A stretch of DNA of 64,000 nucleotides from Evansella sp. AB-P1 (GTDB lineage: Bacteria > Bacillota > Bacilli > Bacillales > Salisediminibacteriaceae). The stretch covers positions 1-64,000 of the forward strand of contig NZ_JARUKY010000021.1 in the NCBI RefSeq assembly GCF_029688925.1, read 5' to 3'. Both the position numbers and the translations under genes were made by a program. The notes beneath the pieces are model-generated. The model was not told the DNA's origin. It saw nothing but the letters and a program-made list of their open reading frames with translations, and did no database searches. This document shows positions 48,448 to 56,751 of the stretch, piece by piece. Position 1 is the stretch's first letter, and every line of letters begins with the position of its first letter.

Positions 48448-49116
48448 CTATTCATCATTGTTACTTTTTCTTCTTTTTCTTTTTTTTCTATTCTTTAAGA
48501 TAAATGTATCAGACCTAATTTTATTTACTTTCTTAGGATGCTTAGGTAGTAAATGAGATTGTGGCGTATTATGTTTTACACTTTCGTAAAACCATGTGCT
48601 CTTCTTTCTAGAAGGAATTGTATCGTTATTTGGTTTCTTCTTTGCCTTCTCTCTTTCTTCTGTATCTAACTCCCCTTCATAAACTTTTAATTTTTCTTTT
48701 AGGTCATTTAATTCTTCTTGATATTTTGAAAGTTCCTTCTTTCTTTTATCGTCTTCTTCTTTATATTGTTCCAATTGCTTTTCTAGCTGAATCTTTTCTT
48801 CAAGAACTACTTTCGATCTATTCTTCTCCTCCGTTAATTGATTTAAATTCACTGTAAGTTGTTGAACCTTCTTTTCTTTATCAATGAGCTTTTCTTTCGT
48901 ATTATCCAATTCCACTTGTTTACTTTTTAGATTGTTTTGTAAATCATGATTATTTACCTTTAATTCTTCTAAGAGTTTATAATGATAATTTTCTTCATAA
49001 TCCCTAATCTTTGATTTATAACGTGATAATTCAGATTTTAAATGAATGATCCTCTGCTTCATTTGTAACTTTACATTATTTCTATTCCTTTTATCTAACT
49101 CTATACGTTTTACCAT
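48448..49116 (-). CDS. Coiled-coil protein with basic C terminus
   Basis: A 222-aa protein. Residues about 15-155 are a continuous heptad-rich coiled coil; the last 70 are rich in Lys/Arg (KNRKKRKRRK) with a short aromatic patch WFYESVKHN. The first 45 residues include LQMKQRIIHLKSELSRYKSK, which matches the start of the protein at 50587 (LQLKQKTIHYKSEIARYEKM), so the two are paralogous in that segment. No signal or membrane helix. GGGAGGG lies before the start. A structural or scaffolding role is likely, but unproven. Confidence 0.65.
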   Translation of the reverse strand: MVKRIELDKRNRNNVKLQMKQRIIHLKSELSRYKSKIRDYEENYHYKLLEELKVNNHDLQNNLKSKQVELDNTKEKLIDKEKKVQQLTVNLNQLTEEKNRSKVVLEEKIQLEKQLEQYKEEDDKRKKELSKYQEELNDLKEKLKVYEGELDTEEREKAKKKPNNDTIPSRKKSTWFYESVKHNTPQSHLLPKHPKKVNKIRSDTFILKNRKKRKRRKSNNDE

Positions 49117-49317
49117 TCCCTCCCACTCCTCGTTATATGGGTTAGTTCATTGTATGCATATTTCTACTATGTAATGATAAACAGATTTGAATAACGCTAT
49201 ATTTTCTAAAAGAAAGCCTAAAGAATTACCCGGGGCTAGGTGGTGAAAATGGAGTGGGATGGAACGAATGATTAACCTGATCTTTATTTGCCGATAATAT
49301 TAATTTTGATATCAGCT
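49117..49317. other. Intergenic region, left part
   Basis: No gene seen. It holds the promoter zone of the coiled-coil gene. Repeats occupy the right part, 49318-49510. Confidence 0.4.
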
Positions 49318-49510
49318 ATTTTCAGGGTAGTCCTCACATGCAAGTGAACATTTGCACCATGCAGGATGAAAATCTCTTTCTAAGGTATATTCCCTTCCTG
49401 CAAACCTTCTTTTTCTCCATTTGTGGGAACATTGGCGGCTTCTATCTTACCGCATTTCAATTTTTCCACTAATTGCGGGCAGATTATCTTATTTTCAGGG
49501 TAGACCTCAC
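49318..49510 (-). repeat. Intergenic repeat family B, copy B2 (inverted) with hairpin-array remnants
   Basis: TTTTCAGGGTAG occurs twice as a direct repeat (49319 and 49494). Between them lie family B blocks in reverse (CACATGCAAGTGAAC, TTGCACCATG, ATGAAAATCTCTTTC, TATATTC), then GGGAACATTGGCGGCTTC and TTACCGCATTT, which match the 52-bp unit of 21957-22370. So this locus unites two repeat types. Confidence 0.7.
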
Positions 49511-49674
49511 ATTCACGAATTACTCTTTGTTCAGCGTTCATAAATGAAAGAGGAAAAATAACTTATAGAAAATGGCTTAAAATGGGCATTGTTCCTACAC
49601 AACAGACCTATGGATTCATATGATGAAGTAGTTCCCATATAAACCCTAGAACTGAGAAAGGATGAAAATAAAAT

Positions 49675-50406
49675 ATGCATAAGCTAGAAAGATTATGTAT
49701 AAAGGTCCCGAAAGTCTATGACTGGATTACTCATCCGGCTGAAAAAGAATTTCAATTCACACAAGATGACATTGTTTTCTTTACGGAAGAAGATCCAGAT
49801 AAGCAAACTAAAGAAAACTTAGTTAATGATGTTTGTGAATATTTTCTTCCAGCTGATGTGGAAGTAAGTTGTCAATTATTATTGCCTGACCCTGAAAAAA
49901 GAAAGGGTAAGAAGAAAAAGCATGACGACCCTTTATGTAAAGAAGTAGGAGAGAGAAGAGATTTTTTTGATGAAGATTTGGACACGACATTACAAATTGT
50001 AAAAATTCAAAAGCAAGGACAATTTCAAATTGTTCTAGAAGCTGAAAGCAATCCTTCAAAGAAAAAACCTGTAATTGCACCTCTTTTTTCAGAACCAATT
50101 GACTTTTTTAAGCTAGAGAAATTTATTCTATGTGCTCCTGAAGGAACAGATGTACTTTGCCATGTGTATGACTTTGACTGTGAGGGGTCATTCATATGTA
50201 ATGGAGACGGAACGGAGTGGACAATTGACCTTCTTCTACTTATTTGTCAATCAATACAAGTTGAAGCAGAAGTTAAATTAGAAGTCGAAGGAAAAATATG
50301 TCAACCTAGAGATATTATTCCGATTCCTATTATTACGAAAGAATGTCCAGAGTTTGAATTTCCACCACAATGTCCAGAAATATTCCCACCTCATAAGAAG
50401 AAATAA
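49675..50406 (+). CDS. Probable spore-surface protein
   Basis: A 243-aa protein with many charged residues in the middle (about 75-100) and two similar beta-rich parts, one with ADVEVSCQLLLPDPE and the other with PEGTDVLCHVYDFDCEG. The N-terminal ICIKVPKVYDWITHP-like block (LCIKVPKVYDWITH) and C-terminal ICQSIQVEAEVKLEVEGKIC resemble proteins I associate with spore coats/exosporium of Bacillus. No signal peptide, as usual for such proteins. The AAAGGA site is 12 bases before ATG, far but acceptable. Neighbours on each side are coiled-coil paralogs. Confidence 0.55.
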   Translation: MHKLERLCIKVPKVYDWITHPAEKEFQFTQDDIVFFTEEDPDKQTKENLVNDVCEYFLPADVEVSCQLLLPDPEKRKGKKKKHDDPLCKEVGERRDFFDEDLDTTLQIVKIQKQGQFQIVLEAESNPSKKKPVIAPLFSEPIDFFKLEKFILCAPEGTDVLCHVYDFDCEGSFICNGDGTEWTIDLLLLICQSIQVEAEVKLEVEGKICQPRDIIPIPIITKECPEFEFPPQCPEIFPPHKKK

Positions 50407-50434
50407 TTGTTTAATAGCATACTATCATAATAGT

Positions 50435-50459
50435 AAAGGAGGAGGAGTACTCCTCCTTT
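50435..50459 (+). terminator. Terminator of the 49.7-kb gene
   Basis: Stem AAAGGAGGA/TCCTCCTTT with a 7-nt loop; the T run after it is short. Confidence 0.6.
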
Positions 50460-50586
50460 ATCTATGCCATATATAACGAAAGGTATTTCATTGAAACGTA
50501 TTTTTGCTTATTTCTCTTCCATTTTAAATAAAAGTAAATTACATACGATTCACCTAATATGATTACGTAAGGGGAGGAAATGCTGT

Positions 50587-51258
50587 ATGAAAAATAAACG
50601 TAAATATAATAATAGGGATTCTTTACTTCAATTAAAACAAAAAACAATCCACTACAAATCAGAAATAGCAAGATACGAAAAGATGATAAAACAATATGAA
50701 AATGAATTAATAAAAACAAATGAATTTGATAGCAATCAAGAGATTGCAAGAGTTATGATAAATGATAAGAAAAAACAAATCATAGAAGAGTTTCACAATG
50801 CAACTTCGTTTTTTAATTTTTCGACTATTCTCCCTGATATGACCGATGAAGAACAAGAATTATTAATACTAGGGAACTTTATCATAAAAAATAATGGAAA
50901 TATGCCCCTACATCATCCATTCATCTGCATAAAAATTACACCTACTAACTCTGCGTACTTAAGTGGAAAAATTGCACTAAAAAATATGGAATTAAATAAT
51001 GAATTAGATTTAAATGAAGAACAATGGAGTTACATGCACAAGGATTGGAAAGATAAAGTTCGTTCTGATGGGCTTCATTGGCTAAAGCCTATGCATTGCG
51101 AACAACTCAATCCGAATGAGGCTCTTACTTTTTCAAATTTAAATGTACGAATAAAAAATAAGGAGGAAAATACGAAAGTGATCATTGAGGGATATATTTT
51201 TAGTGATGAGCTACGTAAAGGATTACGTTCACTTAATAATATTTCTTTTCAATTTTAG
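50587..51258 (+). CDS. Coiled-coil protein with C-terminal beta-domain
   Basis: A 223-aa protein. Residues about 12-45 are a coiled coil almost identical in pattern to the protein at 48448 (L-Q-x-K-Q-x-x-I-H-x-K-S-E). The rest (about 75-223) is a beta-rich domain with HHPFICIKITPTNSAYLSGKI and VIIEGYIFSDELRKGLRSL. No signal peptide or membrane helix. GGAGG lies nine bases before ATG. Function unknown; the context suggests a spore or surface assembly role. Confidence 0.65.
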   Translation: MKNKRKYNNRDSLLQLKQKTIHYKSEIARYEKMIKQYENELIKTNEFDSNQEIARVMINDKKKQIIEEFHNATSFFNFSTILPDMTDEEQELLILGNFIIKNNGNMPLHHPFICIKITPTNSAYLSGKIALKNMELNNELDLNEEQWSYMHKDWKDKVRSDGLHWLKPMHCEQLNPNEALTFSNLNVRIKNKEENTKVIIEGYIFSDELRKGLRSLNNISFQF

Positions 51259-51290
51259 AAATTAAATAACAAGTTTATCCACAAGCTATA

Positions 51291-51324
51291 GACTAGGTAT
51301 TTCATAGTGGCCTGGTCTTTTCTC
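51291..51324 (+). terminator. Weak terminator of the 50.6-kb gene
   Basis: Stem GACTAGG/CCTGGTC with one G-T pair, followed by TTTTCTCTT. Confidence 0.5.
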
Positions 51325-51353
51325 TTATTATTCTTTTTCTCCTCTGAACTCCT

Positions 51354-51700
51354 TTAATACTTTTCAAACAGTTCCTTAAAAATCGTTAATGCTTCTTTCT
51401 CCTTAATATAAAAATTGATGGTAGATTTTCCAACTATATCGGCCTTTGTTTTATTTATCCTCTCATTGTCTCAGATAAATAATTTGGTGCATAATATTCA
51501 TCATCATATATAGAATCATAGCTGAAATTAGCTTTTTTAATACCAAAATTTAAACAAGCACCTAATCTTGTAACTTCTGGTAATTGATAGATAGACACAT
51601 TACCATACAAGGAAGATTCGTTCAGCCATATGTCTTGTTACATTCTATCTTTATTAAGTATCACAATTAGTTCTTTATTCATCCATTTTTGTTGCAGCAT
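51354..51700 (-). pseudogene. Broken gene, stop plus frameshift
   Basis: Read on the minus strand from ATG at 51700, codons give MLQQKWMNKELIVILNKDRM, then an in-frame TAA (51638-51640), then QDIWLNESSLYGNVSIYQLP and EVTRLGACLNFGIKKANF up to a second stop at about 51455. One base shift there restores INKTKADIVGKSTINFYIKE and KEALTIFKELFEKY. Both halves read as ordinary protein, so this is a decayed gene of about 115 codons. No family recognised. Confidence 0.65.
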
Positions 51701-51852
51701 AATTACGCATAACATTCCTTAAATAATTTTCTAATCATTTCAAGTAATTATAGTAACATCCACTCCGTTTATTCCTTACTCTTTTTCATTCAATTCTCCA
51801 TGACACTACAATCTATAATCAACTCTTCCCATTAAAAGAATTAACGTCTCTA

Positions 51853-51882
51853 TACACTATGTGTAAAATTACACATAGTGTA
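51853..51882. promoter_or_regulatory. 14-bp perfect dyad, possible operator
   Basis: TACACTATGTGTAA and its exact complement meet with two bases between. It has no T run and too small a loop for a terminator. It lies upstream of the broken gene and downstream of the glutaredoxin gene's own terminator. It looks like a binding site for a dimeric repressor, now possibly orphaned. Confidence 0.5.
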
Positions 51883-51905
51883 AGGTACCCTATATAATAT
51901 AAAAA

Positions 51906-51936
51906 AGAAGTGGCACATTTTTTATACACCACTTCT
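51906..51936 (-). terminator. Terminator of the glutaredoxin gene
   Basis: Stem AGAAGTGG/CCACTTCT with TTTTTT on the minus strand. Confidence 0.78.
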
Positions 51937-51963
51937 GACATGTTTTACTATGAGGTTATAAAA

Positions 51964-52209
51964 TTAATTATTTTTAACCTGCTGTACGAGCTCTAGTAGC
52001 TTTGTTTTATCTAACCCAATAACACTATCACCTTTATAAAAAGTAGCTGGAGTTCCTAAAACCTCTTTATCCTTCCACTCTTTAAAATGATCCACATTTA
52101 AAGATATATTTTTTTCTTCAAATGCTACTTCATTTTCCTCTAAAATTTCTATCACTTTTTTGCAGTAAGAACATCCTTTACTTGTGTAGACAGTAATACT
52201 ATCCACCAT
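51964..52209 (-). CDS. Glutaredoxin-like protein
   Basis: An 81-aa thioredoxin-fold protein. Active site Cys-Ser-Tyr-Cys in SKGCSYCKKV (about 13-16), cis-proline in GTPATFY. Size matches NrdH or YtnI-type glutaredoxins. Whether it uses bacillithiol or thioredoxin reductase cannot be told. GGGGGG lies before ATG. Divergent to nothing nearby; MscS gene follows upstream. Confidence 0.85.
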   Translation of the reverse strand: MVDSITVYTSKGCSYCKKVIEILEENEVAFEEKNISLNVDHFKEWKDKEVLGTPATFYKGDSVIGLDKTKLLELVQQVKNN

Positions 52210-52252
52210 GAAAATCCCCCCTCAAATTGGTGAAATCATTATATAACTTTGT

Positions 52253-53329
52253 CTATTCTGTCCTATCGCTTTTTACTGGTTCCTTTTTCTCTAAATAAAT
52301 ACTTCTACTTGGAAAGGCAACAGAGACCCCCTCTTCTTGTAAGATTGTCATAATACGTAAATTTACATTCTCTTTCACCTTAAGATATTCCACCCAAGCT
52401 GTTGTCTTTGTAAAAAAATAGAGGAAAATATCTAAGCTGCTATCATTAAATTCATTAAACCTGACCATAATTAACTCCTGATCAATATCATCATGATTTC
52501 GTAGCATATCGTCAATACGCCTTACACAACGTTCTACTTTTTCTCTCGGGGTAGAATAAGTTACACCTAAATTAAATGAAATTTGTCTCTTCCCCATTTG
52601 TGTCCAATTTGTTATAGGTTCATTCGCTAAAGTAGAGTTTGGTACTGTCACAATCGCTTGAGCAAAGGTACGAATCTTTGTGCTTCGGAAGGTTATATCC
52701 TCCACAGTTCCTTCTACACTTGGGGTCTTAATCCAATCACCTATAGAAAATGGCTTTTCTGTTATAATAACGACTCCACCAAAAAAGTTCCCTAAAGAAT
52801 CTTGAGCAGCTAATGCAAATGCTAGTCCACCTAAACCTAGTCCCGCTATAAAACCACTTACATTATAATCCCATTCATTTAAGACGATACTTATTGCCAT
52901 AGCAATAATAGCAAAACGCAGAAGTTTTGAAATAAACGGTAGTAAAATATCGTCAACTTCTAAATTAAAGCGGCTACCAACCTTCAGTAACAAGCTGGAG
53001 CTAGTAGCAGATAAATTGTATAGTCCCGAAGCAATTAAAAAAATTATAAACGAACGTAATATTAGAATAGCAGGTTCATCAAACCGTTCAGGAAAAGGTA
53101 AATATACAAATGCTACATAAAAACCAATAAACGTGAAAAATACTCTTATAGGCTTTTCAAAGGAAAGAAGAACGTTTGTAATAAGATCTGTCGGAACCTT
53201 TCTTGACATTCTTAAAATAAGTTTAAAAATATATGTAGTAAATATCTTACGAAATACATGAAAAATAATAACAATACCAATGGCAATTCCTATTTCTACC
53301 CAATCAAAATTATAAACACTGTTCCACAC
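52253..53329 (-). CDS. MscS-family mechanosensitive ion channel
   Basis: A larger channel paralog of YkuT. From GTG at 53329 it has 358 aa with four to five membrane helices and the pore helix ISGFIAGLGLGGLAFALAAQD-like segment (GLGLGGLAFALAAQDSLGNF). It has the typical Asn/Phe gating area and a beta domain (TPSVEGTVEDITFRSTKIRTF). TAAGGATGG precedes this GTG. The longer frame to 53383 is possible but its first codons look non-coding. The role is osmotic protection. Confidence 0.9.
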   Translation of the reverse strand: MWNSVYNFDWVEIGIAIGIVIIFHVFRKIFTTYIFKLILRMSRKVPTDLITNVLLSFEKPIRVFFTFIGFYVAFVYLPFPERFDEPAILILRSFIIFLIASGLYNLSATSSSLLLKVGSRFNLEVDDILLPFISKLLRFAIIAMAISIVLNEWDYNVSGFIAGLGLGGLAFALAAQDSLGNFFGGVVIITEKPFSIGDWIKTPSVEGTVEDITFRSTKIRTFAQAIVTVPNSTLANEPITNWTQMGKRQISFNLGVTYSTPREKVERCVRRIDDMLRNHDDIDQELIMVRFNEFNDSSLDIFLYFFTKTTAWVEYLKVKENVNLRIMTILQEEGVSVAFPSRSIYLEKKEPVKSDRTE

Positions 53330-53433
53330 ATTTACACCATCCTTACAACAAAACCGTCTAAGAAAAATTATACTATTTTTCATGTCCTATGCCTATAGGA
53401 ACTAATTCAATAGCATTTTAATCATAGACAGAA

Positions 53434-53458
53434 AATAACTCCCCATTGGAGAGTTATT
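53434..53458 (-). terminator. Terminator of the usp gene
   Basis: Stem AATAACTC/GAGTTATT with TTTTC on the minus strand. Confidence 0.72.
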
Positions 53459-53470
53459 ATAAAAAGTAAA

Positions 53471-53887
53471 TCACTTATTTGGGACAACAGTCACTGGGCA
53501 TGGAGACAAGTGTAAAACTCCATAGCTTACGCTTCCTAAAATAGCACTCACCACTGGGCCATTTCCCCTAGATCCCATTATAATACAACGGGCTTTTGAC
53601 TCCTTTGCTTCATTACTTATTTCTATGGATGGGATGCCAATCCTAACCTTCGTATCATACGAAACCTTCCCATCTATTTGTTCAATAGCATCTCTTAATA
53701 GGTGTAAACCTTCTACTTCCTTATTTCTTTTCTCGTTCTTCCCTATTACTTCCTTAGCATAATGAGGTCCATTTTTTTGTTGAACATTTAATAAAAGTAA
53801 TTTTTCTTCATATTGATTTGCCATTGAAATAGCAAATTCTAAAGCTTTCAATGCATGTGTGGAACCATCAATTGGTACGATAATCAT
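53471..53887 (-). CDS. Universal stress protein (UspA family)
   Basis: A 138-aa single Usp domain. MIIVPIDGSTHALKALEFA begins the fold, and the ATP-binding loop GSRGNGPVVSAILGSVS (about 109-125) fits G-x2-G-x9-GS. It probably binds ATP and forms dimers; function in Bacillus Usp is not well defined. GGGGG lies before ATG. A sigma-B-like promoter lies upstream. Confidence 0.9.
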   Translation of the reverse strand: MIIVPIDGSTHALKALEFAISMANQYEEKLLLLNVQQKNGPHYAKEVIGKNEKRNKEVEGLHLLRDAIEQIDGKVSYDTKVRIGIPSIEISNEAKESKARCIIMGSRGNGPVVSAILGSVSYGVLHLSPCPVTVVPNK

Positions 53888-53924
53888 TAGACATCCCCCT
53901 CACATACTTGCTTTTTCTTTCATC

Positions 53925-53951
53925 ATATCCTGTAGAACTCAGTCTGTAAAC
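53925..53951 (-). promoter_or_regulatory. Sigma-B-like promoter upstream of usp
   Basis: GTTTAC and GGATAT on the minus strand, separated by 15 bp, lie about 38 bp before the start. Each box has one mismatch to the sigma-B pattern. Weaker than the dps case. Confidence 0.35.
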
Positions 53952-54181
53952 GCTTTATTCATCTCTTCACAAAATACTTCTTTTTTCATATTCCCAATAA
54001 ACTTTCGTATAAACCTCTTTATTGACCCTTTTTTGACGTTTATGTGAATTAATCACATGTAGATTGAAATGAAATATTTGAAAGAGGTATTCTTAACATA
54101 GATCAAAATGTTCGTTTTTCTAAACTTTTTACAAACATATTCATTTTCATTAAATAAGACATGAATGAAGGGGAGAAATGT

Positions 54182-55288
54182 ATGACAGGAATTCATCATA
54201 TGACTGAAAAAAAGGGAAATGGGGTAGCATTATTTACAAAGGATTATATTCCAAGGGTCATTTTTTGGGAGTTAACAGAAGGGTGTAACTTAAAGTGTAT
54301 ACATTGTCGGGCTACAGCACAGCCTATTCGAGCTAACGATGAACTTACAACAGAACAAGCCTTTAAAGTGATTGATCAAATAAGTAAGCTAGGAAATCCA
54401 ATTGTCATTTTAACCGGTGGCGAGCCTTTGTACCGACCTGATTTTTTTGAAATCGCAAACTATGCAAATACTAAAGGATTAACCTTAGCAATGGCCTCTA
54501 ATGGCACACTCATCAACAGCAATATTGCAAAAAGTATTAAACAATCCGGGATTCGAAGAGTGGCAATAAGCTTCGATGGTCCAAACGCTTCTATTCACGA
54601 CCAATTTAGAGGTTTACCCGGATCCTTTGAGGATGCAATTAGAGGGGCAAAAGCTGTTCAAGACCAAGGAATTGAACTACAATTTAATACGACCATTACA
54701 AAGCATAACGTTAATAAAATTGAGCAAATGCTTCAATTAGCGCAAACACATAATGTCCATGCCCTTCATTTATTTATGCTCGTGCCAGTTGGATGTGGTG
54801 TTGAAATCGTGGAAAATAATATGCTCACTGCTGAAGAGTACGAAAATGTATTAGGATGGTTTTATGATCGTTCACGGGAGGTTGATTTTGAAATACGGGC
54901 AACATGTGCTCCCCATTATTATCGGATAATGCGAGAAAAAGCAAAAGAAAACGGAGAAAGAATTACACGTAATTCTCACGGTATGGCTGCTGTTACGAAA
55001 GGTTGCCTTGCCGGAACAGGTGTATTCTTCTTATCTCACAAAGGAAAAGTGAGACCTTGTGGTTACTTACCTTTGGAAGCGGGAGACATTCTTAAACAAC
55101 CTTTACAAGACATATGGGACTACTCCCCTTTATTTCAAACACTACGTAATAATGAGATGCTTGAAGGAAAATGTGCTATATGTGAATATGTAAATGTATG
55201 CTCTGGATGTCGAGCTCGAGCATATTATGAAACAGGAAACATGATGACAGATGAACCTTACTGTACGTATGAACCTAATAGGCTATAA
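54182..55288 (+). CDS. Radical SAM/SPASM enzyme (NirJ/AhbD-like)
   Basis: A 368-aa enzyme. The SAM-cleaving [4Fe-4S] motif C-x3-C-x2-C is Cys35/39/42 in EGCNLKCIHCRA, followed by LTGGEPL. The C-terminal SPASM domain has KGCLAGTG, RPCGYLP and CAICEYVNVCSGCRARAY, enough for two auxiliary clusters. Overall layout matches the heme-related NirJ/AhbD group and the Bacillus BA_1875-type proteins; the substrate here is unknown. GGGGAG six bases before ATG at 54182 fixes the start. Confidence 0.83.
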   Translation: MTGIHHMTEKKGNGVALFTKDYIPRVIFWELTEGCNLKCIHCRATAQPIRANDELTTEQAFKVIDQISKLGNPIVILTGGEPLYRPDFFEIANYANTKGLTLAMASNGTLINSNIAKSIKQSGIRRVAISFDGPNASIHDQFRGLPGSFEDAIRGAKAVQDQGIELQFNTTITKHNVNKIEQMLQLAQTHNVHALHLFMLVPVGCGVEIVENNMLTAEEYENVLGWFYDRSREVDFEIRATCAPHYYRIMREKAKENGERITRNSHGMAAVTKGCLAGTGVFFLSHKGKVRPCGYLPLEAGDILKQPLQDIWDYSPLFQTLRNNEMLEGKCAICEYVNVCSGCRARAYYETGNMMTDEPYCTYEPNRL

Positions 55289-55377
55289 TTTAAATCAGTT
55301 TATTTACAGGATAAATCAAGGGCGTTTAAGTTGAAGGTAAAAGTTCTAGTTTCCCAACTAGTAAGATGATAACTTGG

Positions 55378-55412
55378 AAAAGGTTTATCCTCTAACCACA
55401 ATTAACCTTTTT
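55378..55412 (+). terminator. Terminator after the radical SAM gene
   Basis: Stem AAAAGGTT/AACCTTTT followed by TATAG. A separate perfect small hairpin CTAGTT-tccc-AACTAG lies at 55346-55361. Confidence 0.6.
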
Positions 55413-55574
55413 ATAGTTTAAAGTTCAAAAAGTATAAAAAATTGTCACACTTTTTAAATGAATGCGGTTTCAATCTTTTTCTGGAAATGGTTTAATATTA
55501 GTAAGAGAGTTTCATTCTGTCACTAGTGAGGATGAACAGTATTGTTTTACCAACATGTGGGGGTGGCTTTAAAG

Positions 55575-56261
55575 ATGTATGCCGTAAATCTTAAAAATAT
55601 ATTAAAACAATTTCACAATGGTTCAGAAATGAATATATTATTTAAAGACATGAATCTATCTGTATCTGAAGGGGAACTGGTTGTAATTTCTGGTGCTGAG
55701 CAATCAGGAAAGTCAACCTTATTACGATTAATTGCTGCAATGACTCCTCCAAATAAAGGAACAATCGAGGTTTTTGGACAAAATATATTATCCTTACCTA
55801 AGCGTCGGGAATGGCGTGTTGAAAATATTGGTTTCATAACAGACGAAGGTAGTTTAATTCCTTACTTAACTGCAAAACAAAATCTCCTTCTCGATCTACC
55901 AGAAGATGATGATAACTATATGGAAAAAGAAAAGGAAGCTGAGCAAATTTTACGAGACCTTGGCTTTAATGATGAAACCCTTGAAGAAACACTAGATGGT
56001 CTTGATTCAAAGGAACAGGCACTTGCCACGGTGGGACGTATCTTCTTCACTAATCCAAAGCTAATTTTAGTTGATGAACCAACAAAATCACTTGTAGGTG
56101 AAGAAGGACATGAAGTGTTGAAACAACTTCTTCGTTTTGCAAAGAAAAAAGGATCAACAGTAATTATGGTAAGCAGTGACACTACTATTACTGAGGGTGC
56201 TGATCGAGTTTTACTACTAGAAAATTGTCAAGTATGTGAAAATGAACGAAATATTCAATAA
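55575..56261 (+). CDS. ABC transporter ATP-binding protein without adjacent permease
   Basis: A 228-aa ABC ATPase. Walker A is GAEQSGKST (40-48), Walker B is LILVDEPT (about 162-169), with a D-loop, and SSDT replaces the H-loop residue. The signature motif, normally LSGGQ, is replaced by LDGLDSKEQ. FtsE/LolD-like in size. GGGGTGG eight bases before ATG at 55575 fixes the start. No membrane subunit lies on either side except the 36-aa protein on the other strand. It may be a regulatory or partner-borrowing ATPase. Confidence 0.8.
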   Translation: MYAVNLKNILKQFHNGSEMNILFKDMNLSVSEGELVVISGAEQSGKSTLLRLIAAMTPPNKGTIEVFGQNILSLPKRREWRVENIGFITDEGSLIPYLTAKQNLLLDLPEDDDNYMEKEKEAEQILRDLGFNDETLEETLDGLDSKEQALATVGRIFFTNPKLILVDEPTKSLVGEEGHEVLKQLLRFAKKKGSTVIMVSSDTTITEGADRVLLLENCQVCENERNIQ

Positions 56262-56274
56262 TCAGGTTTATGTT

Positions 56275-56304
56275 ATCGGTGCTTCTCTGTAAGAGAGCAC
56301 CGAT
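56275..56304. terminator. Bidirectional terminator
   Basis: 9-bp stem ATCGGTGCT/AGCACCGAT with additional inner pairs. It sits between the ABC gene and the 36-aa gene. Confidence 0.8.
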
Positions 56305-56415
56305 TTATTCTGCCCCGGCAAAGACCGCTAATATTGTCAAGATTGTATAGACAATTACAACCCCTGCAGCACCTACTAAAAATAAAACAATTAAAATATT
56401 TTGAAGCTTATCCAC
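56305..56415 (-). CDS. Putative 36-aa single-helix membrane protein
   Basis: Reading frame MDKLQNILIVLFLVGAAGVV plus IVYTILTILAVFAGAE, with GTG start and AAGGGGAG eight bases upstream. One membrane helix covers most of the protein, with a negatively charged end. It directly abuts a shared terminator. Many Bacillus genomes have such orphan mini-membrane proteins; I do not recognise a family. Confidence 0.6.
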   Translation of the reverse strand: MDKLQNILIVLFLVGAAGVVIVYTILTILAVFAGAE

Positions 56416-56751
56416 TATAAACACTCCCCTTCAAAAACACATTTCCATTATACTCAAATTTTACTCTTATTATCTCCCAGGTGCTAGACAAGCACATTGA
56501 AAAAATAATAAAGAAAATTCACGTAGTATAACTAAATGACAGAATGAACAATCCACCGTCTCTTGATTTCATTTTCCCAACGACGATCAGTTCTCATTTA
56601 ATTACGTACATACTTCTTTTATAATTGTTTCATTAAACATTTAAAAAACATTGTTTCTTAAAAAATTCTATATATTTTCAGGCAGCTGCCCATGCGCTAC
56701 TCCTTTTTATTTCATACGATACTAGTGGAAACAATAGTGAGGTGATGTCCA
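56416..56751. other. Intergenic region between the 36-aa gene and hsp20
   Basis: No gene seen. A palindrome GGCAGCTGCC lies at 56682-56691. No CIRCE element (TTAGCACTC) is present. GAGGTG precedes hsp20. Confidence 0.45.

Noticed and set aside
50462-50749. 95-aa hydrophobic minus-strand frame
   Set aside because: Antisense to the start of the 50.6-kb gene, which has a good ribosome site and a family-like sequence.
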